NCBI RefSeq assembly: GCF_021130785.1
Contig: NC_060214.1
Location: 45,211,001-45,275,000, forward strand
Length of the DNA stretch: 64,000 bases
Reading direction: 5' to 3'
Source: Homalodisca vitripennis
Taxonomy: Eukaryota > Arthropoda > Insecta > Hemiptera > Cicadellidae
This document shows positions 37,401 through 49,647 of the stretch, one piece after another. The notes below the pieces were generated by a model, which saw only the letters and a list, made by a program, of their open reading frames with translations, was not told the DNA's origin and searched no databases. The first letter of the stretch is position 1; every line of letters begins with the position of its first letter. Position numbers and translations under genes: made by a program.

Positions 37401-38300
37401 GTAATTTTTGAGTAACCATTTGAATAACAGAAAGATTTTGGTATTTTAATACAAGCATAAGTAACTGAGCCAGTATTTCTATATCTTGCATTTAAAATAT
37501 TATTTATTTTTAATACTTATTCATCACAAACTGGAATTAGGGTATTTTATCAATAAAAGTTGATAGGTGAACGCTTTATTACATATTGTTCCAGGGCTTG
37601 AATAAAGCGAAACAAAATTACGGTACTAAGGAACTAGAAATTTGGGTTTAAGTAAATTTAGGTCAAGTTATATGAGTGATATTTTAATTTAATTATTGAT
37701 TTTGTCACATTTAAGTGGATTTTCCGACTGAAAGATTTATCTTTACTGTTGTGCTGTGTATTATTATCCGAACCTAATTATTTAAATAGTTCTTAAGAAG
37801 TAGTTTACGATTAAATTTTTAGTGCTCATTTAGGAATTTGTAAACTGTGGCAAAAGTAAGTGATTATGACCAGGAATCAAGAATATTGCACTTATGGAAA
37901 CATACATACCCTTAAAATAATGTTCCACTCGATGTTTTTGAACCAGTTTCCGTTCCAAAATATAGTAATATTTTAACTATTGTACATCATCATTCCGGAT
38001 TAGTATAAACGGTAACATTGAAAGGTCAAAAAGCAGGTATGGGTTCTAGGGGGTTTGTTAGGCAATTACAGATATTATCTGATTTAGAATAAATGTTTTA
38101 AGGAATTTTTTCAAAACTAGGTGTACAGTTTTAGTATATGTGAGTTGCCGAATACTTTTTTAAGCCATCAACTATGAGCTTGTTACAAAGTCGGCATGTG
38201 GTTATTGCCACTATGACGTTTTGTAGATGGAAATAGATGAATGAAACATTTATAAATTTACATATTATAAATGTAGCTTCGAAAAGTGTTTGACACATAT
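34461..38300. other. AT-rich DNA, no gene seen
   Basis: Short ORFs at 34610-34822 (+), 36422-36628 (-) and 38131-38319 (-) show no motifs. Around 36335-36400, CACCTGATGAGG followed by GCCGAAAAATTG is loosely reminiscent of a PLE 3' end, but no PLE coding sequence lies next to it. Confidence 0.5.
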
Positions 38301-38307
38301 ATACCGT

Positions 38308-39100
38308 TGTACAATACAAATATAAACCTTTTTAACACTTTTTGATATATTTTATATTCTGTTTATTGTACATTTCAAATGCTAAAAATTCATCATCAGG
38401 TACTTGTAGGTTAAGGTAAATTATGAAAATAAATAATTGAAACCAAATTGTTATATGTTTTAACTACCTTGGTAAGTAATGTTATTTGTATTTAATTTTA
38501 TATGTGGTAAATGTATGTCGTTTAATAGTAAGTCGAAAAATTATTTTTTTTTATCCTTGTCATTTAATAATACATTAGGATTAATTTTGGCCTCTTTGTA
38601 AACTTCAAAATGTTTTTAAGTTGACAACAGGTGACATCTTGCATGTGTGTATAGCTTTAAGATTGTTTTTGATGTTTCTGTATGTATGGCCGGTATTATT
38701 TAAATGGTTAGCATATTAAGAATTGTATAATGTCCAATGCTTTTGTATGTTAATTAAATCTAATTTTGAATGATCCCCCGGTTTGTCCAATATAATAGTT
38801 GAAATGTACAAGTGCCAAACTTAATACTAATGTATTGTTAAATGACACATACTTTATAACACAAACTTTAATATTCGATAGAATTTTAAACTACATATAT
38901 TGATCGCTATTAAAATTACATAGAAAAAAAAGTTACCCGCCATGGTAGTAAAACATGTGACGTTTTGGTTTAATAATTTTTCATAAATTACCCTAACCTA
39001 TTAGTATCTTATGAAGAATTCTTAAGATTTTAAATGTAAATGACACAAAATAGAAAATATATAAAAAGTGTTACAAAGGTTTATTATTGTATATTTATAT
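38308..39100 (-). mobile_element. Penelope-like element fragment with inverted flanking 3'-UTR copies
   Basis: The minus strand at about 38480-38860 encodes a decayed GIY-YIG domain. YYIGQTGGSFKIRF followed by a stop and HTKALD is the clear part, frameshifted afterwards. Downstream (lower coordinates) comes a typical PLE 3' end with CCTGATGATGAATTTTTAGC (about 38376-38396). The outer segments 38308-38465 and 38945-39100 are inverted copies of each other: AACCTTT.TAACACTTTTT, then GGTTA.GGTAA.TTATGAAA and AAACCAAA. The identity looks like roughly three quarters by eye. PLEs often carry flanking repeats in direct or inverted order, so this looks like a truncated, rearranged PLE family different from the copies at 1 and 43 kb. 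Confidence 0.7.
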
Positions 39101-41170
39101 ATCGTGCTAGTGGTCTTAAGAAGTTTAAAAAAACTCTGATATCGAGCATCACTATTCTATTTAATGCATGGAAGGGAAGATGAATTTGCTCAGTGATGAT
39201 GAGCTGTTTTAAATTGGCATAAGACAAGCCTTATGATTTCTTCGCAGAAAAAATTAAAAGGCCGTTTCGCAAAGCTCACGAGCTAACTGAAATATCAGAG
39301 AGTTTTAAGTCTGTATATTTTGAACCAGGTGATAATTTTTTGTATACCATGATACATTAAAAAATGCACCAGTATTACATCTTGGTAAATTAGTTTTGTT
39401 TCATTTAAGTTTTATGGGAAATGTTAGAACTTAAGAAGCACGGATAGAAACCAGAATGGTTTTAATAAATGTTAACAGAATAGAATATTTAAGGAATATA
39501 ACAGTAGAAGATAAAAAAATAGCACAATGGGTAGACAATCAATTGTCTGCAAACTAAGCGGACACAGGAAGCCACAAAGAGGACACTCTGGTTAGAAATC
39601 AACCGCAAAATACTGGTATGTGTACTGGTACGATGTGGCCGTCCAAACCATTTTTCATTAGAGACCGGATGGGCTTTTTATTTAATAAAGAAGGTCACCG
39701 GGGATTTTTTTAATGAACTCAATAGTAGTAGTTCCACCCTAACAGGAATTTTTTTACCGCATAGCTTGGAAATTGTCGCTCGAAACACTACTACCTCTAA
39801 TTTTGTAGCTTGGTAATTACACCATCGCAGATGATTTCCTGGTTGAATATTTGTCCCCAGAGGTAAGATAAAATACTCTGCTATCATTGTAGTTGAGACG
39901 GAGGAAAAAAACGACCGGAATTCCAGTAATTTGAGTGAATAGTTAAGCGGTTTGTTAGATTGGATAAGTGTCAGTAGCAGTCACGTTAAGTTTATTGGTA
40001 TTTAATCTTTTTTAAATTCATACCTTATGGATTTTAAAATGATCTTAATAGTAAGAATCGCTTATATGATTTTCCAGAGACAGTTCAAAAATTTAGTAAA
40101 TATTTTTGGCTCAAGTAAACGGGAAAGTGTAATAGATTGCTGTCCAAAGAACGCGATGTAGATAATCAGATAATGTATAGACAAGATATAGTTGTCTCAA
40201 GTATCTATACAGGATGTTTTTATTAAATTTTGACGTTTTGGTGATTTTGTGATGGTTTTTTTGTATATCAATCGCGTCGGTTTTTCAGTATAGAGTTATT
40301 AATTGGGATTGTAGGCACTGAGCATTTGTTTAAAATGTGAGGAAACAAGTTGATGGTCTTTACCTATTCTCTAGTTAAATATCAGTTTAAGCGTATTTTT
40401 TACCTGTTTTAAGTGTATAAAACATTCAAAGTTACAGTGATTTGGCATTTTTCTTCGTCGATTTAATGAAACGCTTTAGCAAAATTTATCCTTACGAAAT
40501 ATTGTCATCCCCAAAGAAGAGCTGAATATTGGAAAAGAAGGAGTGTCCCATATGCGAGGAGTTCTGGAAAAATTGGTTTACTGATGGATTAAGATGAAAG
40601 TGATAGTTCGGTAGTTGAAGGGACTAAGAAAAATAACGGGTTAAAAGATTTAGTTGGGACAGGTCCAAAATACTTCTTTGGAACTTAGTGTGAAGATGTA
40701 TAACGTGTTGAATAGAAAATTCATTTATTAGGAACATTTTTGAAAGATACTGTTCATTTCATTAATGAGTTGTGAAATTACGTGAGGGACATGAAATATG
40801 ACATATAAAAGTAACTCAAACATTTCCATTCTCTTGCTAATATAATGAATACAAATGGTTTAAAAACAGTAATCTCTTATCTGAAAAATACAATTTGTTA
40901 AAACAAATTTACACTAAACTAATTAAAATACCAGGGGTACTGGACGAGGATGCACAGGTACACGTAACTTCTTCTTGTATTTTTTAAAATAAATTTTCTG
41001 AAATACTAGTGGCATTAGATAATTACTATGGGATTGTATTTTCAGTATGGTACATCTGTTTTACGTGCGTTGCATGGGATTTGCCATTCCTTACAAGGAC
41101 ATATGAATAATTTTTCAAGTGCCAATCAAATCTTTTATGTTGGTACAATTGACAAGTATGTCAGTCTTAG
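39101..41170. other. AT-rich DNA, no gene recognised
   Basis: Around 40440-40700 the plus strand has runs of peptide-like sequence broken by stops. It could be a dead transposon gene, but I see no diagnostic motif. Confidence 0.45.
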
Positions 41171-41440
41171 CGATGTGGTTTGTACTTAGCAATATCGAAC
41201 GACCGGCACAGTTACGTAACCCTGCCTGAGGGCCATCTGTATTTCCAGATGCCCAGCTGTGTGTTTGTAATCCAGTGTTTACTATCAAGCTGCGTCCCGC
41301 AGATACCTTTACTGTTCTATAAAAACGGACGAAGTCTTCCAAATAATTGCCAACGCCATTTGGAAGCTGGACCCATTCCAACAGACTTTACCGCATGCAG
41401 AATGGTGATTATTGGGTGTACACTACATCAAATCAACTGA
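41171..41440. other. Moderately GC-richer segment open on both strands, unidentified
   Basis: Both strands stay open for about 86-88 codons (plus 41180-41440, minus 41115-41381). Neither translation resembles a family I know. It could be an old exon or transposon remnant. Confidence 0.25.
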
Positions 41441-41799
41441 TTATTTCTTTGTACTATGTAAATGAGGTGAAGAAAACTACTTATTAAGTCCTTGTTATAT
41501 TCCCTCACTCTTCTTGCTGTTTTAATTAAACAAAGAATATTGTACTATTCCCATTCCAGAAGGGGTCTATGATTTGGTTAGCTGACAGTGTTAATTTGTG
41601 GGTTCCATCAGTTAAATCTCTGTTATCAGTGAATGATAAAGACATTCTTGAATGGTAGACACTTTGTGGCGAGTAATGGCGTTATATCGCTCTAGCAGAT
41701 AATTAATAGGACTTCGACAACATGAGCCTGTATAACTCATTCGAAGTCTGGTCTTCAAATAATTAAAAAAGAAACCGCCTTCTAGAAGATTTCAATATA

Positions 41800-42054
41800 T
41801 CTGATATGTATCCGCAAGTGGGCAGATCAATATGTCGAAAGATGTGCGGACCACTCACGCGGTACGAGCAGGGGACTGTCACGCAGCGCTGGGGACTGGA
41901 TGCGGAGCGGCAGTGGCTCAGTGACCTTGACCTTAGTCGGGGACTCAACCTTGGTGATGTTGATGCTATGCCACCGGTGAACAGCCGACCTGATCTGGTG
42001 TCATACGAGAACAATGCTATTGTTGTCACTGTGGGGTGTGATACATACGGTTGA

Positions 42055-42057
<3 letters not shown>
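41800..42057. other. GC-rich island open on both strands, unidentified
   Basis: A sharply GC-richer stretch of about 250 bp in AT-rich DNA. The plus strand has an 82-codon ATG-started frame (41806-42054) with acidic C-terminal parts such as LGDVDAMPPVNSRPD. The minus strand is open for about 98 non-repeat codons rich in Ser and Arg. It stops at a (TA)n tract. I cannot choose a strand. An exon, a CpG-type regulatory island or a transposon piece are all possible. Confidence 0.3.

Positions 42058-42121
<64 letters not shown>
42058..42121. repeat. (TA)n microsatellite
   Basis: About 31 TA units directly bordering the GC-rich island. Confidence 0.97.
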
Positions 42122-42123
<2 letters not shown>

Positions 42124-43085
42124 AAAATTAAAACATCATAAATATTTTATTAGCCTACTTCTTAAATTTAGTGGAGGGATTTTACAACATATCAAGTGTT
42201 TGCACGTATACTACAGATTTAGGTGATTTCAGCAGTTGTAGGAACTTGTATAATTGCAAGAATGTAATGGGTATTTCTATCTTATGATCATAAATTATAG
42301 ACGAGGTGAAAGCTATTATTAGTAAGTTAGAGGTTGTTCTTTTATTGTTGTATTTAAAAGTTTGGGAAGTGGCCGTAACGGCTCTGAAAGTAATGTAAGA
42401 TCGTTGACTTCGCTATTATTTTCAAAGGAATTTATTCAAGTGTCAGCAATAATAGTTATTAGTAAAATAATTAAAAGCATGCATTGGGCATTGCCATTAT
42501 TCTAGTTGCAGTTACAGTTGCTAACTTGATCGTATTGCCCTGTGGAATACGCATGGCAATTACGGATATTTCTTTCTATTATTCACGTACAGCCATAGAA
42601 ACTTTATGATTGCCAATTTTTAGATCTACTATAAGCCTTTAATTTAGTTCTATATGACATGGAAGCAGAAATGTATGTATATTGGGCGGCAAAATAAAAA
42701 TAAATGCTATTATATCATCAATTGCAAGGATCATTGAGGAAGGGGGTTTGAGTGTAGGCGATAGTTTACAGTAGTTTAAAATATTTTTAAAATGAGTTTA
42801 TAAAAGATGTCAGAGCTGGGTTTTTGTTTGTGTAGATTATTAAGAACGGGTAATGCTATACACTTATTCATTATTCTATTATATTTATCTTTATATTTCA
42901 TACCGTAATATGACAATCTGCTTGTTAACTTAACTAGATTGCGTATTTCATTTTAGATACTTAATTTCTAATAGCTCAACTCTTTCATTCTAAAATATTA
43001 TATCTATACATAATATAACCTGAGATCCTTGTTGACATTCGAAGACATGATATTAGCTGATAAATAAATAAATATATATTTTCTT
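42122..43085. other. AT-rich DNA, no gene seen
   Basis: No credible ORF or repeat boundary before the PLE 3' UTR. Confidence 0.5.
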
Positions 43086-43089
43086 GCAG

Positions 43090-43880
43090 CAGTTAAAAAA
43101 ATATAACTATTTAATAATTCAATGTTTCGTTGTAATTACAACTTACTCAAGTACACTTTATAAACATACACTGAATAAAATAAACAAACAAACGAAGAAA
43201 CATCTTATAGCAATCTTTCTAAATGTAAATAACATTTTTGACATTCAAACAAGTTTTGAATAATTGTAGATTTATACAAAATAATAATATTTTATAGCAT
43301 AATTTAGAATTGAGGTAGACTTGTAGACCATTATCTAAGGATTCAAGTGAAAAACAATAACTTTGCGAATGTTAATCCCATATGTTTGTTTCAAATTTAA
43401 TATAGGTTGGTGTGCCAATTCATTATTTCTTAGATTAAAATCATTTAGAGAGCTCTTTTCACGATTTTGATTACAACAGAGTTTACAGCAATCCTCAAAG
43501 CTTTTGCTATGGTGAACAGCGTGTAAGGCTACTGGTTTATTCGTCTTTTTATTAATAAAAAAACGGTGACCGTCCATTCTTACCCGCAAAGAATTTAAGG
43601 TTTGCCCACTGTAGTCCTTGCATAGAAACCTACAGGTTAGCTGGTAAATTGAATTGTTGGAGATACAGTCCAATTTATCACCTATTGGATAAGTTTTCAT
43701 AGTGACGCAACTTTGGAAGTGATCGGTCTTATTCATCATTTTGCAAATACAAAAACGTGGTTTATTACATGGTTCACAGCCAAAAGATAAATTTTTAGAA
43801 TATTTTCCAATATGAATTTGGTTTCTTACAAGCATACAGACCTTCAAATTTTGAGGTCTCTTAAATACTATTCTAGGTGT
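43090..43880 (-). mobile_element. Penelope-like element copy 2, 5'-truncated (linker + GIY-YIG + 3' UTR)
   Basis: This is the same PLE family as copy 1 but better preserved. A 170-codon open frame (43335-43847) contains the Cys-rich linker GCEPCNKPRFCICK and the GIY-YIG endonuclease. Its core reads IYQLTCRFLCKDYSGQT, then LRVRMDGH, and it ends IRKVIVFHLNP. The RT domain is absent. Homology to copy 1 starts at about 43878 (CACCTAGAATAGTATTTAAG on the minus strand) and runs through the 3' UTR to about 43100 (GTGTACTTGAGTAAGTTG, then TAATTACAACGAAA). A truncated 5' end with an intact 3' end is expected from incomplete target-primed reverse transcription. The endonuclease frame is open but has no upstream RT, so the copy is not autonomous. 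Confidence 0.88.
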
Positions 43881-43935
43881 CTGGATCTCTCACTTGCCGG
43901 GTGAATGAGCTACCATTACACCACAGAGCGCTTAC
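43881..43935 (-). mobile_element. tRNA-derived SINE head abutting the PLE
   Basis: The minus strand reads GCGCTCTGTGGTGTAATGG, then TAGCTCATTCACCC, then GGCAAGTGAGAGATCC. This resembles the 5' half of a tRNA: A-box-like TGGTGTAATGGTAGC and an anticodon stem with CCCGGCAAG in the loop region. The sequence then passes straight into PLE sequence without the T arm or B box. It is therefore half of a tRNA-like SINE, not a tRNA gene. Confidence 0.6.
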
Positions 43936-46900
43936 TATTTACGATTTAATTAGTTGAATTTGGCCGTATATGTGACATTAATTAATTGATACATTTGGTA
44001 CTCTGGTAGTGCTTTAAAAGCTATGAGATGCTGATGGCTTAGCAGGGGGTCTGAGACAGGTATAAGTAGCTGTTGTCATTGAGTGTCAAGCAGAGCGGGT
44101 TTTTTAGCAAAACTCAGAGAATTGCGTTTACAAGTGCTATGAAGTGAATGGATAAACATGATCGCTCACGAGTCAGTACTGAGCAGAGTGGTTGGTAGTG
44201 CTCTTCATTGTGCTAGAGGTTTTATTCAACGCTTACTACTGTTTGGTTCAATGAAACTGTCTTGAATTTTATGGTTATTGTTAGGTAATTTGGATTGGTT
44301 TGGCGAATAAACAGATGGTTAGGATCTGGATTATCAATTATTATAGGGCATAATAGGAGGTTTAAGTTGGTATAGTTGTTTCTTGTTGGTTAGTTCATGG
44401 TATAATAATGTATTTTTGGGATCGCATGTTATTGCTCTGGTTTTTTATACATACCAATTAAATTGGATTTAAACCTGTAGAACTTAATTAAAAAATATCT
44501 TAATATAACTAGTTAACACGGTACTCAAGGTGATGGCGCGGTAACGTTTTATCTCTGGGCATCCGGCTTCTGTGGTATCGGAGGCCTGCTCTACAATCAA
44601 CGGTCATGGAAATATCTTGAGTTCTCTTACACAACAATGGGCCAATGTTTCTTCTGGCTGAATTTTCCATCTCGATTGAACATAAAACTATGATAGGCTT
44701 AATTCATATACACACTTGTGTTTTATTTATATATTTTTTTAAACTAGGTGTAAAGTAGTGACACCTCCGGTCAAAGGTCATCGACATCCTTTTCAATACT
44801 TAATATTCCAGTTAACTTATTCATACTTCGTATAATAATACTATAGTATTCTTCCATAAAAATACGTAATATACTCTACTGTGCGATACAAATAAATTAT
44901 ATAGATATACTTATTTTTTATATAGTTTTCCAAGATTTGGTCATTATGTTACCAAACCACCTATTCAGGTAGGGATGATCAACGTTAACACTGAACTTGT
45001 CAGTTCAGTACATACGCCATACTGGTTGACGCAACCCAGCTCTATGAAACTAAGCGTCTGAGTCGCGCAGTGGGCTCATCGTTGGAACCGTATTACTAAA
45101 TAGAACATTTTGTCTTGTTAAAATTATGGATTGCGTTTTTCTCTTTACATTAAAACACCGTGAGTAAGGGTGAAAATTTTAAACATATAGAAAAATTGTG
45201 AAATACCACGTGACAATATAACCGACCAAAACTAAAATTAAGAAAATAGAGTGTTTTAATCAGTATTTAACCATCTAACCGAAAGGAAATTATTTCATTT
45301 TCTAAACTTACAGTTTCAATGACACTTAAAATATTAAGGTTATTTGAGTTATAAGAAATATACGTTAAAGTGCGTTAAATCTTAAAAGTAAATTTTAAGT
45401 TAATATTTAAAGTTAGGAGATGAGTAAGTAGAGATGATGGTACGCTGGCGCGTAGAATGGTACACTCGAAACCGTAAATAGGTATACGCCTACCACAAAT
45501 CATGAGCACCAGTAACAACCTAAGGCAGGCTATTCTCAAAATCACAATGGGAATAGTGAAGCTTAAGATCCAATCAATTAGAGTGTGGTAGGGAAAACAC
45601 GTGGGAACATCACCAGGAAACAAGATAATGATAATAGCATGACAAATTGCTCCAGGGAGAGGGAAATAACCAAAATATTACCTCAATGGTTTTAATTATT
45701 CCGTCGTAAATTTTTATATTTCAAAAAATTATTCTACATACAAATAAATTTAAAATTGAAATAAAATTTTTAGATATAAGCTAGATCTTATTTCCATTTA
45801 ATATCGCTTTTAATAACTCTAATGTATGTTTATGGATTCCATTCTGTGGTATATAATTTTCGTCGGTCAATAAAACCTAGCATATATACAGATTGCAATT
45901 AGGTACAAGATTTTAGATTATGCATACTAATTAAGAACTAGATATGAATGATAATATAATCTAGGTATTTACAGTTGATATAATTGAAAAAAAAATTAAT
46001 AAAAATTATATTTAAAACATCAAACATTGTAATTTGCTGATCGAGGCAAACAAAGTTCTGACTGATAACATTAATTTAATAAGGGCTACGCTAGGACTCT
46101 AAAAAAAACTAAAACTCTAAAAACTATTTCTCCGGAAACAAGCAAGCTGCAGGCTGAAGAACATATGTACATATGTAACATATTATATAGCAAGGAGATC
46201 CTGTCTAGTAACGACACTGCGTGGTATTACCCTAAAGTTGATAGAATATTGTATATGGCCACTTTACTTTAGAAGTTTCACATCTGGGCGACATTCTGTG
46301 TCTACAAACTGTTTGGCAATTTCTCTAAGTGAGGAAACAAAGATCACAAATTACAATCTAGACTTTTACATACATTGAGGATACTGGCTAACCTGAAGTG
46401 GCCATAATGAAAAATAATATATATTCCGACAGCTCCACAATGTCCCAACAGATAACAGAAAATCATTAGAAATCACATAAATTTTAGAAGAAATTAAGCC
46501 TTTTAATATTATACTTAATTGAACACAGTCATAATTTATTCTATCAAATTACTATGTTTTCTTATTATAAATTAATAAATCTATACAGAATTTGTTCCAA
46601 GATATTTCTGTTTAAAAATCTTTTTTTTAAGTATCCACAATTGAAAAATTAAACATTTAACGAGTAAAACTTTTCTCAAAAATTAATATTGAAATTGGTT
46701 TATTATTTGTTTTATCCAAATATTGTTTACTGATTGAATACAATTTTAATAAATTCTGCTCTCTCAAAATGAATCAAATTAATTGATTAATCCATTATTT
46801 TATTGTACTATCACGGTAAACCTTATATTCTAAAACTTTTAACTAACATATTACAGGAAATTTACTTTAACGTCACTTAAAATATATTCATTTTAGTGAT

Positions 46901-47530
46901 GAAATAATTATTATAATGTATATAAAATTTTAGCTTCTAATACAACAAAATTTTTACGAAACATACTGTATTATTTGGAATTAAATACTCACACAGGATT
47001 AGGAAAGCGATATTTAATATATTCGATACAACATCTTGTATACATATTTATGTTAAAAGAGCTCTTTAGTGATCATAACGAACGAATAATTAAGAAAGTT
47101 TACAACTAATAATGGGAATATTAAGTAAATGGCTTACGCATATAAGGTACAGTTAAATTCCAGTAAAGAGCATTGTGGTGATAACTTGGTTAAGATCTAG
47201 CAACAAGTTGATTGGATGAGAACTTATCATATAGGGCAATTTGTTGTTTCGAAGAGAAATAAATGCCTATTATATTATTAACCCGTAGAAAAAGCTGCTA
47301 TTGGCTGATGAATATAAAAAGAAATTACCTTATCAAAGATTTTGGTTGACTTCAAACTGCTGTAAAGGATGCTTGTAGCTATAGTTGCCCAAGAGGCAGC
47401 TGTTCATACTATAAACAAATTAAATATCTGCATTTTTAGATAATTGTAAAACTATATCTACTGAATCTTATTATTTTAGGCATCATAATCAGTGTGAGTT
47501 GATTTAAATTAATGAGATATTTGGGAGCGA
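43936..47530. other. AT-rich DNA, no gene recognised
   Basis: A minus-strand frame at 45375-45623 is rich in hydrophobic residues (LSFTIPIVILRIACL) but shows no family motif or good splice sites. GC-richer pieces near 44520-44640 and 45000-45090 are unexplained. Confidence 0.5.
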
Positions 47531-47537
47531 ATCTTGC

Positions 47538-48741
47538 TTAAGACGAAATGAATTCAAAATACTGCTTTAAAACTTGAGGAAGCAAAGGCCTGAGTTTTTT
47601 GCCATGTAACATCTTCAAGATAGATGGGTTGGCTCGTCCAGTTCTGATGTCTTCTCCAGAAAAACCCTCGTAGCTGTCCCCTTCTGCAGTACCTACTGCC
47701 ATGATTGGTGTTAAGCCGAAGACAATTGTAGTGATGAAAAATGGGGATGCTATCTTAAAGTCCTCCTTTAGTTGCTCGAGAGTCATTCTTTCAGGGCATC
47801 CGAGACGCTCCAAGGAGTTATTGAAAGTCTCCAAGTATACGGCATAGAGTTCCTTCTGTCGTTGTCTGACATCATATTTACAGCTGGTATACATAAAGTA
47901 CATGATGTCAAGGGCTGGTGTCGTGTACCTAGATATTTGAAAATCTATTATTTTTAAGTCAATAGGCTCATTGTTTGAATTGTACTTAAACATCAGATTG
48001 TTCGTCCAGGAGTCCCCGTGGAGTTGACAGTTGACCCTATACTTAGGTTTTACTCCTTCAACCGCAGAGTCCCAAATGGTAGCAACTCTACTGAGGAAGA
48101 AGTCGGCGTACTGTTTTCCATCTTCCATCTCACTGAGAATTTCTCCAATAGTTTTCGTTCCCAACTCTATCCATCCTTGCAAAGCACTACCTGCAGAGTA
48201 TAAAGTCTCTCCTTTTCACTGACTCGAACAATGTGGGGTCATCTCTATGGACGGCAAGGGAACTGGCATGGAACTTGGCAAGAGTTGTGTAGAACAGTTT
48301 AGCGTGTGCAAAGTCTAACTGGTTTTCTTTGTCCCCTACGTGATAATCAGGAGCGAGATCACTCTGCACGACGACTTTGTCTCGTGGACTGTAAAACGCA
48401 GATGGGGAGAATTCACAGTTCAGTTTTTCATTCATTTTTGGAAGAATCCTCTCATAAAACACAGGCTCTTTGTCATAGAATTCAGTATGCTTGGCCAAGT
48501 CATATATGAAGCCACCTTGCACGGGCAACTTCACGATGAGGGACTGAGAGTGTTCATTGGGAGACTCCCCCACTCTGTATGTGACCTTGACCCTAAAAAG
48601 GTAACTGGAGAAGTTTTCCCCAGCAGCAATAGCAGGTCTAGCTGTATAACTCACGACAGTGACTCTTGGTTCGTTGGTTTCACCTCCTTGTAGCACGGTC
48701 TGCAAGAACCCTTCATTCAGCCATGTCGGCACCTTGTCCAT
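47538..48741 (-). pseudogene. EcKinase / CHK-kinase-like gene with one frameshift (pseudogene or sequence error)
   Basis: This encodes a member of the ecdysteroid-kinase-like family (EcKinase, PF02958; CHK kinase-like), soluble ATP-dependent small-molecule kinases. Known or proposed substrates are ecdysteroids and other hydroxylated compounds. Ignoring one extra base, the protein is about 400 residues, the usual family length. It starts MDKVPTWLNEGFL, a common type of N-terminus for this family. Visible motifs are a likely ATP-binding Lys in SLIVKLPV (about K71), a helix-C Glu in EPVFYE (about E97), LAKFHASS (154-161), the Brenner-type catalytic loop LHGDSWTNN (H241, D243) and metal-binding IDFQ (D266). 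The reading frame breaks at 48213-48216, an A4 run on the coding strand; deleting one A rejoins the frames. A likely 3' splice site (TTTCAG|GAAAATG) lies just 5' of the ATG, so a 5' UTR exon may exist and a processed retrocopy is less likely. No intron interrupts the coding region. Substrate unknown. Confidence 0.9.
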
Positions 48742-48745
48742 TTTC

Positions 48746-48760
48746 CTGAAACATAATCAC
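48746..48760 (-). other. Possible 3' splice site before the kinase start codon
   Basis: The minus-strand sequence GATTATGTTTCAG|GAAAATG puts an acceptor AG (48746-48747) four bases before the start codon. It implies a spliced 5' UTR. No donor was identified. Confidence 0.4.
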
Positions 48761-48792
48761 CTTTTAAATATCTTGTTTAGTTTATTGTTGAG

Positions 48793-48800
<8 letters not shown>

Positions 48801-48834
<34 letters not shown>
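48801..48834. repeat. (TA)n microsatellite
   Basis: About 17 TA units in the presumed 5' flank or intron of the kinase gene. Confidence 0.95.
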
Positions 48835-48835
<1 letters not shown>

Positions 48836-48838
<3 letters not shown>

Positions 48839-49640
48839 AAATAATTCATGTAAAGTTATAAAAATTAATATACTTTAAGAAAAAAAAATAGAGATGTTAT
48901 TTAGAAAGTTGGTATTTAATGCATTTTAGTAAAAAAAAACCAGAACATGTCTGAATGAGTCAAAACACAAAATAAATCACCAAGAAAGTATCAATTCAGA
49001 TATTAATATTAAAATTAATAAAGCATTGTGTAAGATGTTAGCGGCTCAATTTTGGATTGCTTTAACATGTTTTAATGTGCTAATATATCTTTATAATTCA
49101 TTTCACCTGTTAAGTTTATGCTTTAGTAATCTAATACATGCTTATTTTTAAGTTTTAGAAGTTTTACATATCTTTTAATTTTTGTTGCTTGTATGCAAAT
49201 TACGTATATAACTAAAAACAAATCTATTTTAAATAGTAAAGTTGTATTTTGCATAAATATGTGTATGTAGATTTATAAAAACATTTGAAATAACTGTTTC
49301 CTCGTGGTGAAGTTTAATTTTTTATCTCTAATGTACAAAAGTACTCATTTACATGGACGTTCTGCCAACTGTAATTACAAATATTCCAATACGAGGGAGT
49401 AGGATCCCATCGATTAATAATCCTAATAATCCAACGAAATAGGTAGCGCACACACGATCATAAAGATAGAAGCTCCCTCATAATACTGTTTGACCTTAGC
49501 ATCAATGTGGTTCATTGTTAAAAAAAAGAACCAGGTACCAAGTTTCAACTGTAGGACTTTTCTTTAAATTATTGCGGTAATAGGCCAACAAACGGACAGT
49601 ACAAATTGCAATAAATTTTGTCATTAGACTAAAAAAGACA
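48836..49640. other. AT-rich spacer upstream of the kinase, no clear exon
   Basis: A short minus frame around 49440-49510 (ASIFMIVCALPISLDY) is hydrophobic and closed by a stop. It is not convincing alone. Confidence 0.4.
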
Positions 49641-49647
49641 TACTTAC

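Noticed and set aside
43881..43935. An intact tRNA gene
   Set aside because: The T arm and 3' half are missing; the sequence runs into PLE DNA.
45375..45623. 82-codon hydrophobic minus ORF, considered as a GPCR transmembrane exon
   Set aside because: No family motif, no convincing splice sites and no neighbouring exons.
48182..48230. An intron explaining the frame change in the kinase
   Set aside because: The candidate GT...AG in the overlap would be only about 29 bp and does not restore the downstream frame; a 1-nt indel in the A4 run does.
47772..48844. Several plus-strand ORFs over the kinase gene
   Set aside because: They are antisense shadows of the well-supported minus-strand EcKinase-like coding sequence.
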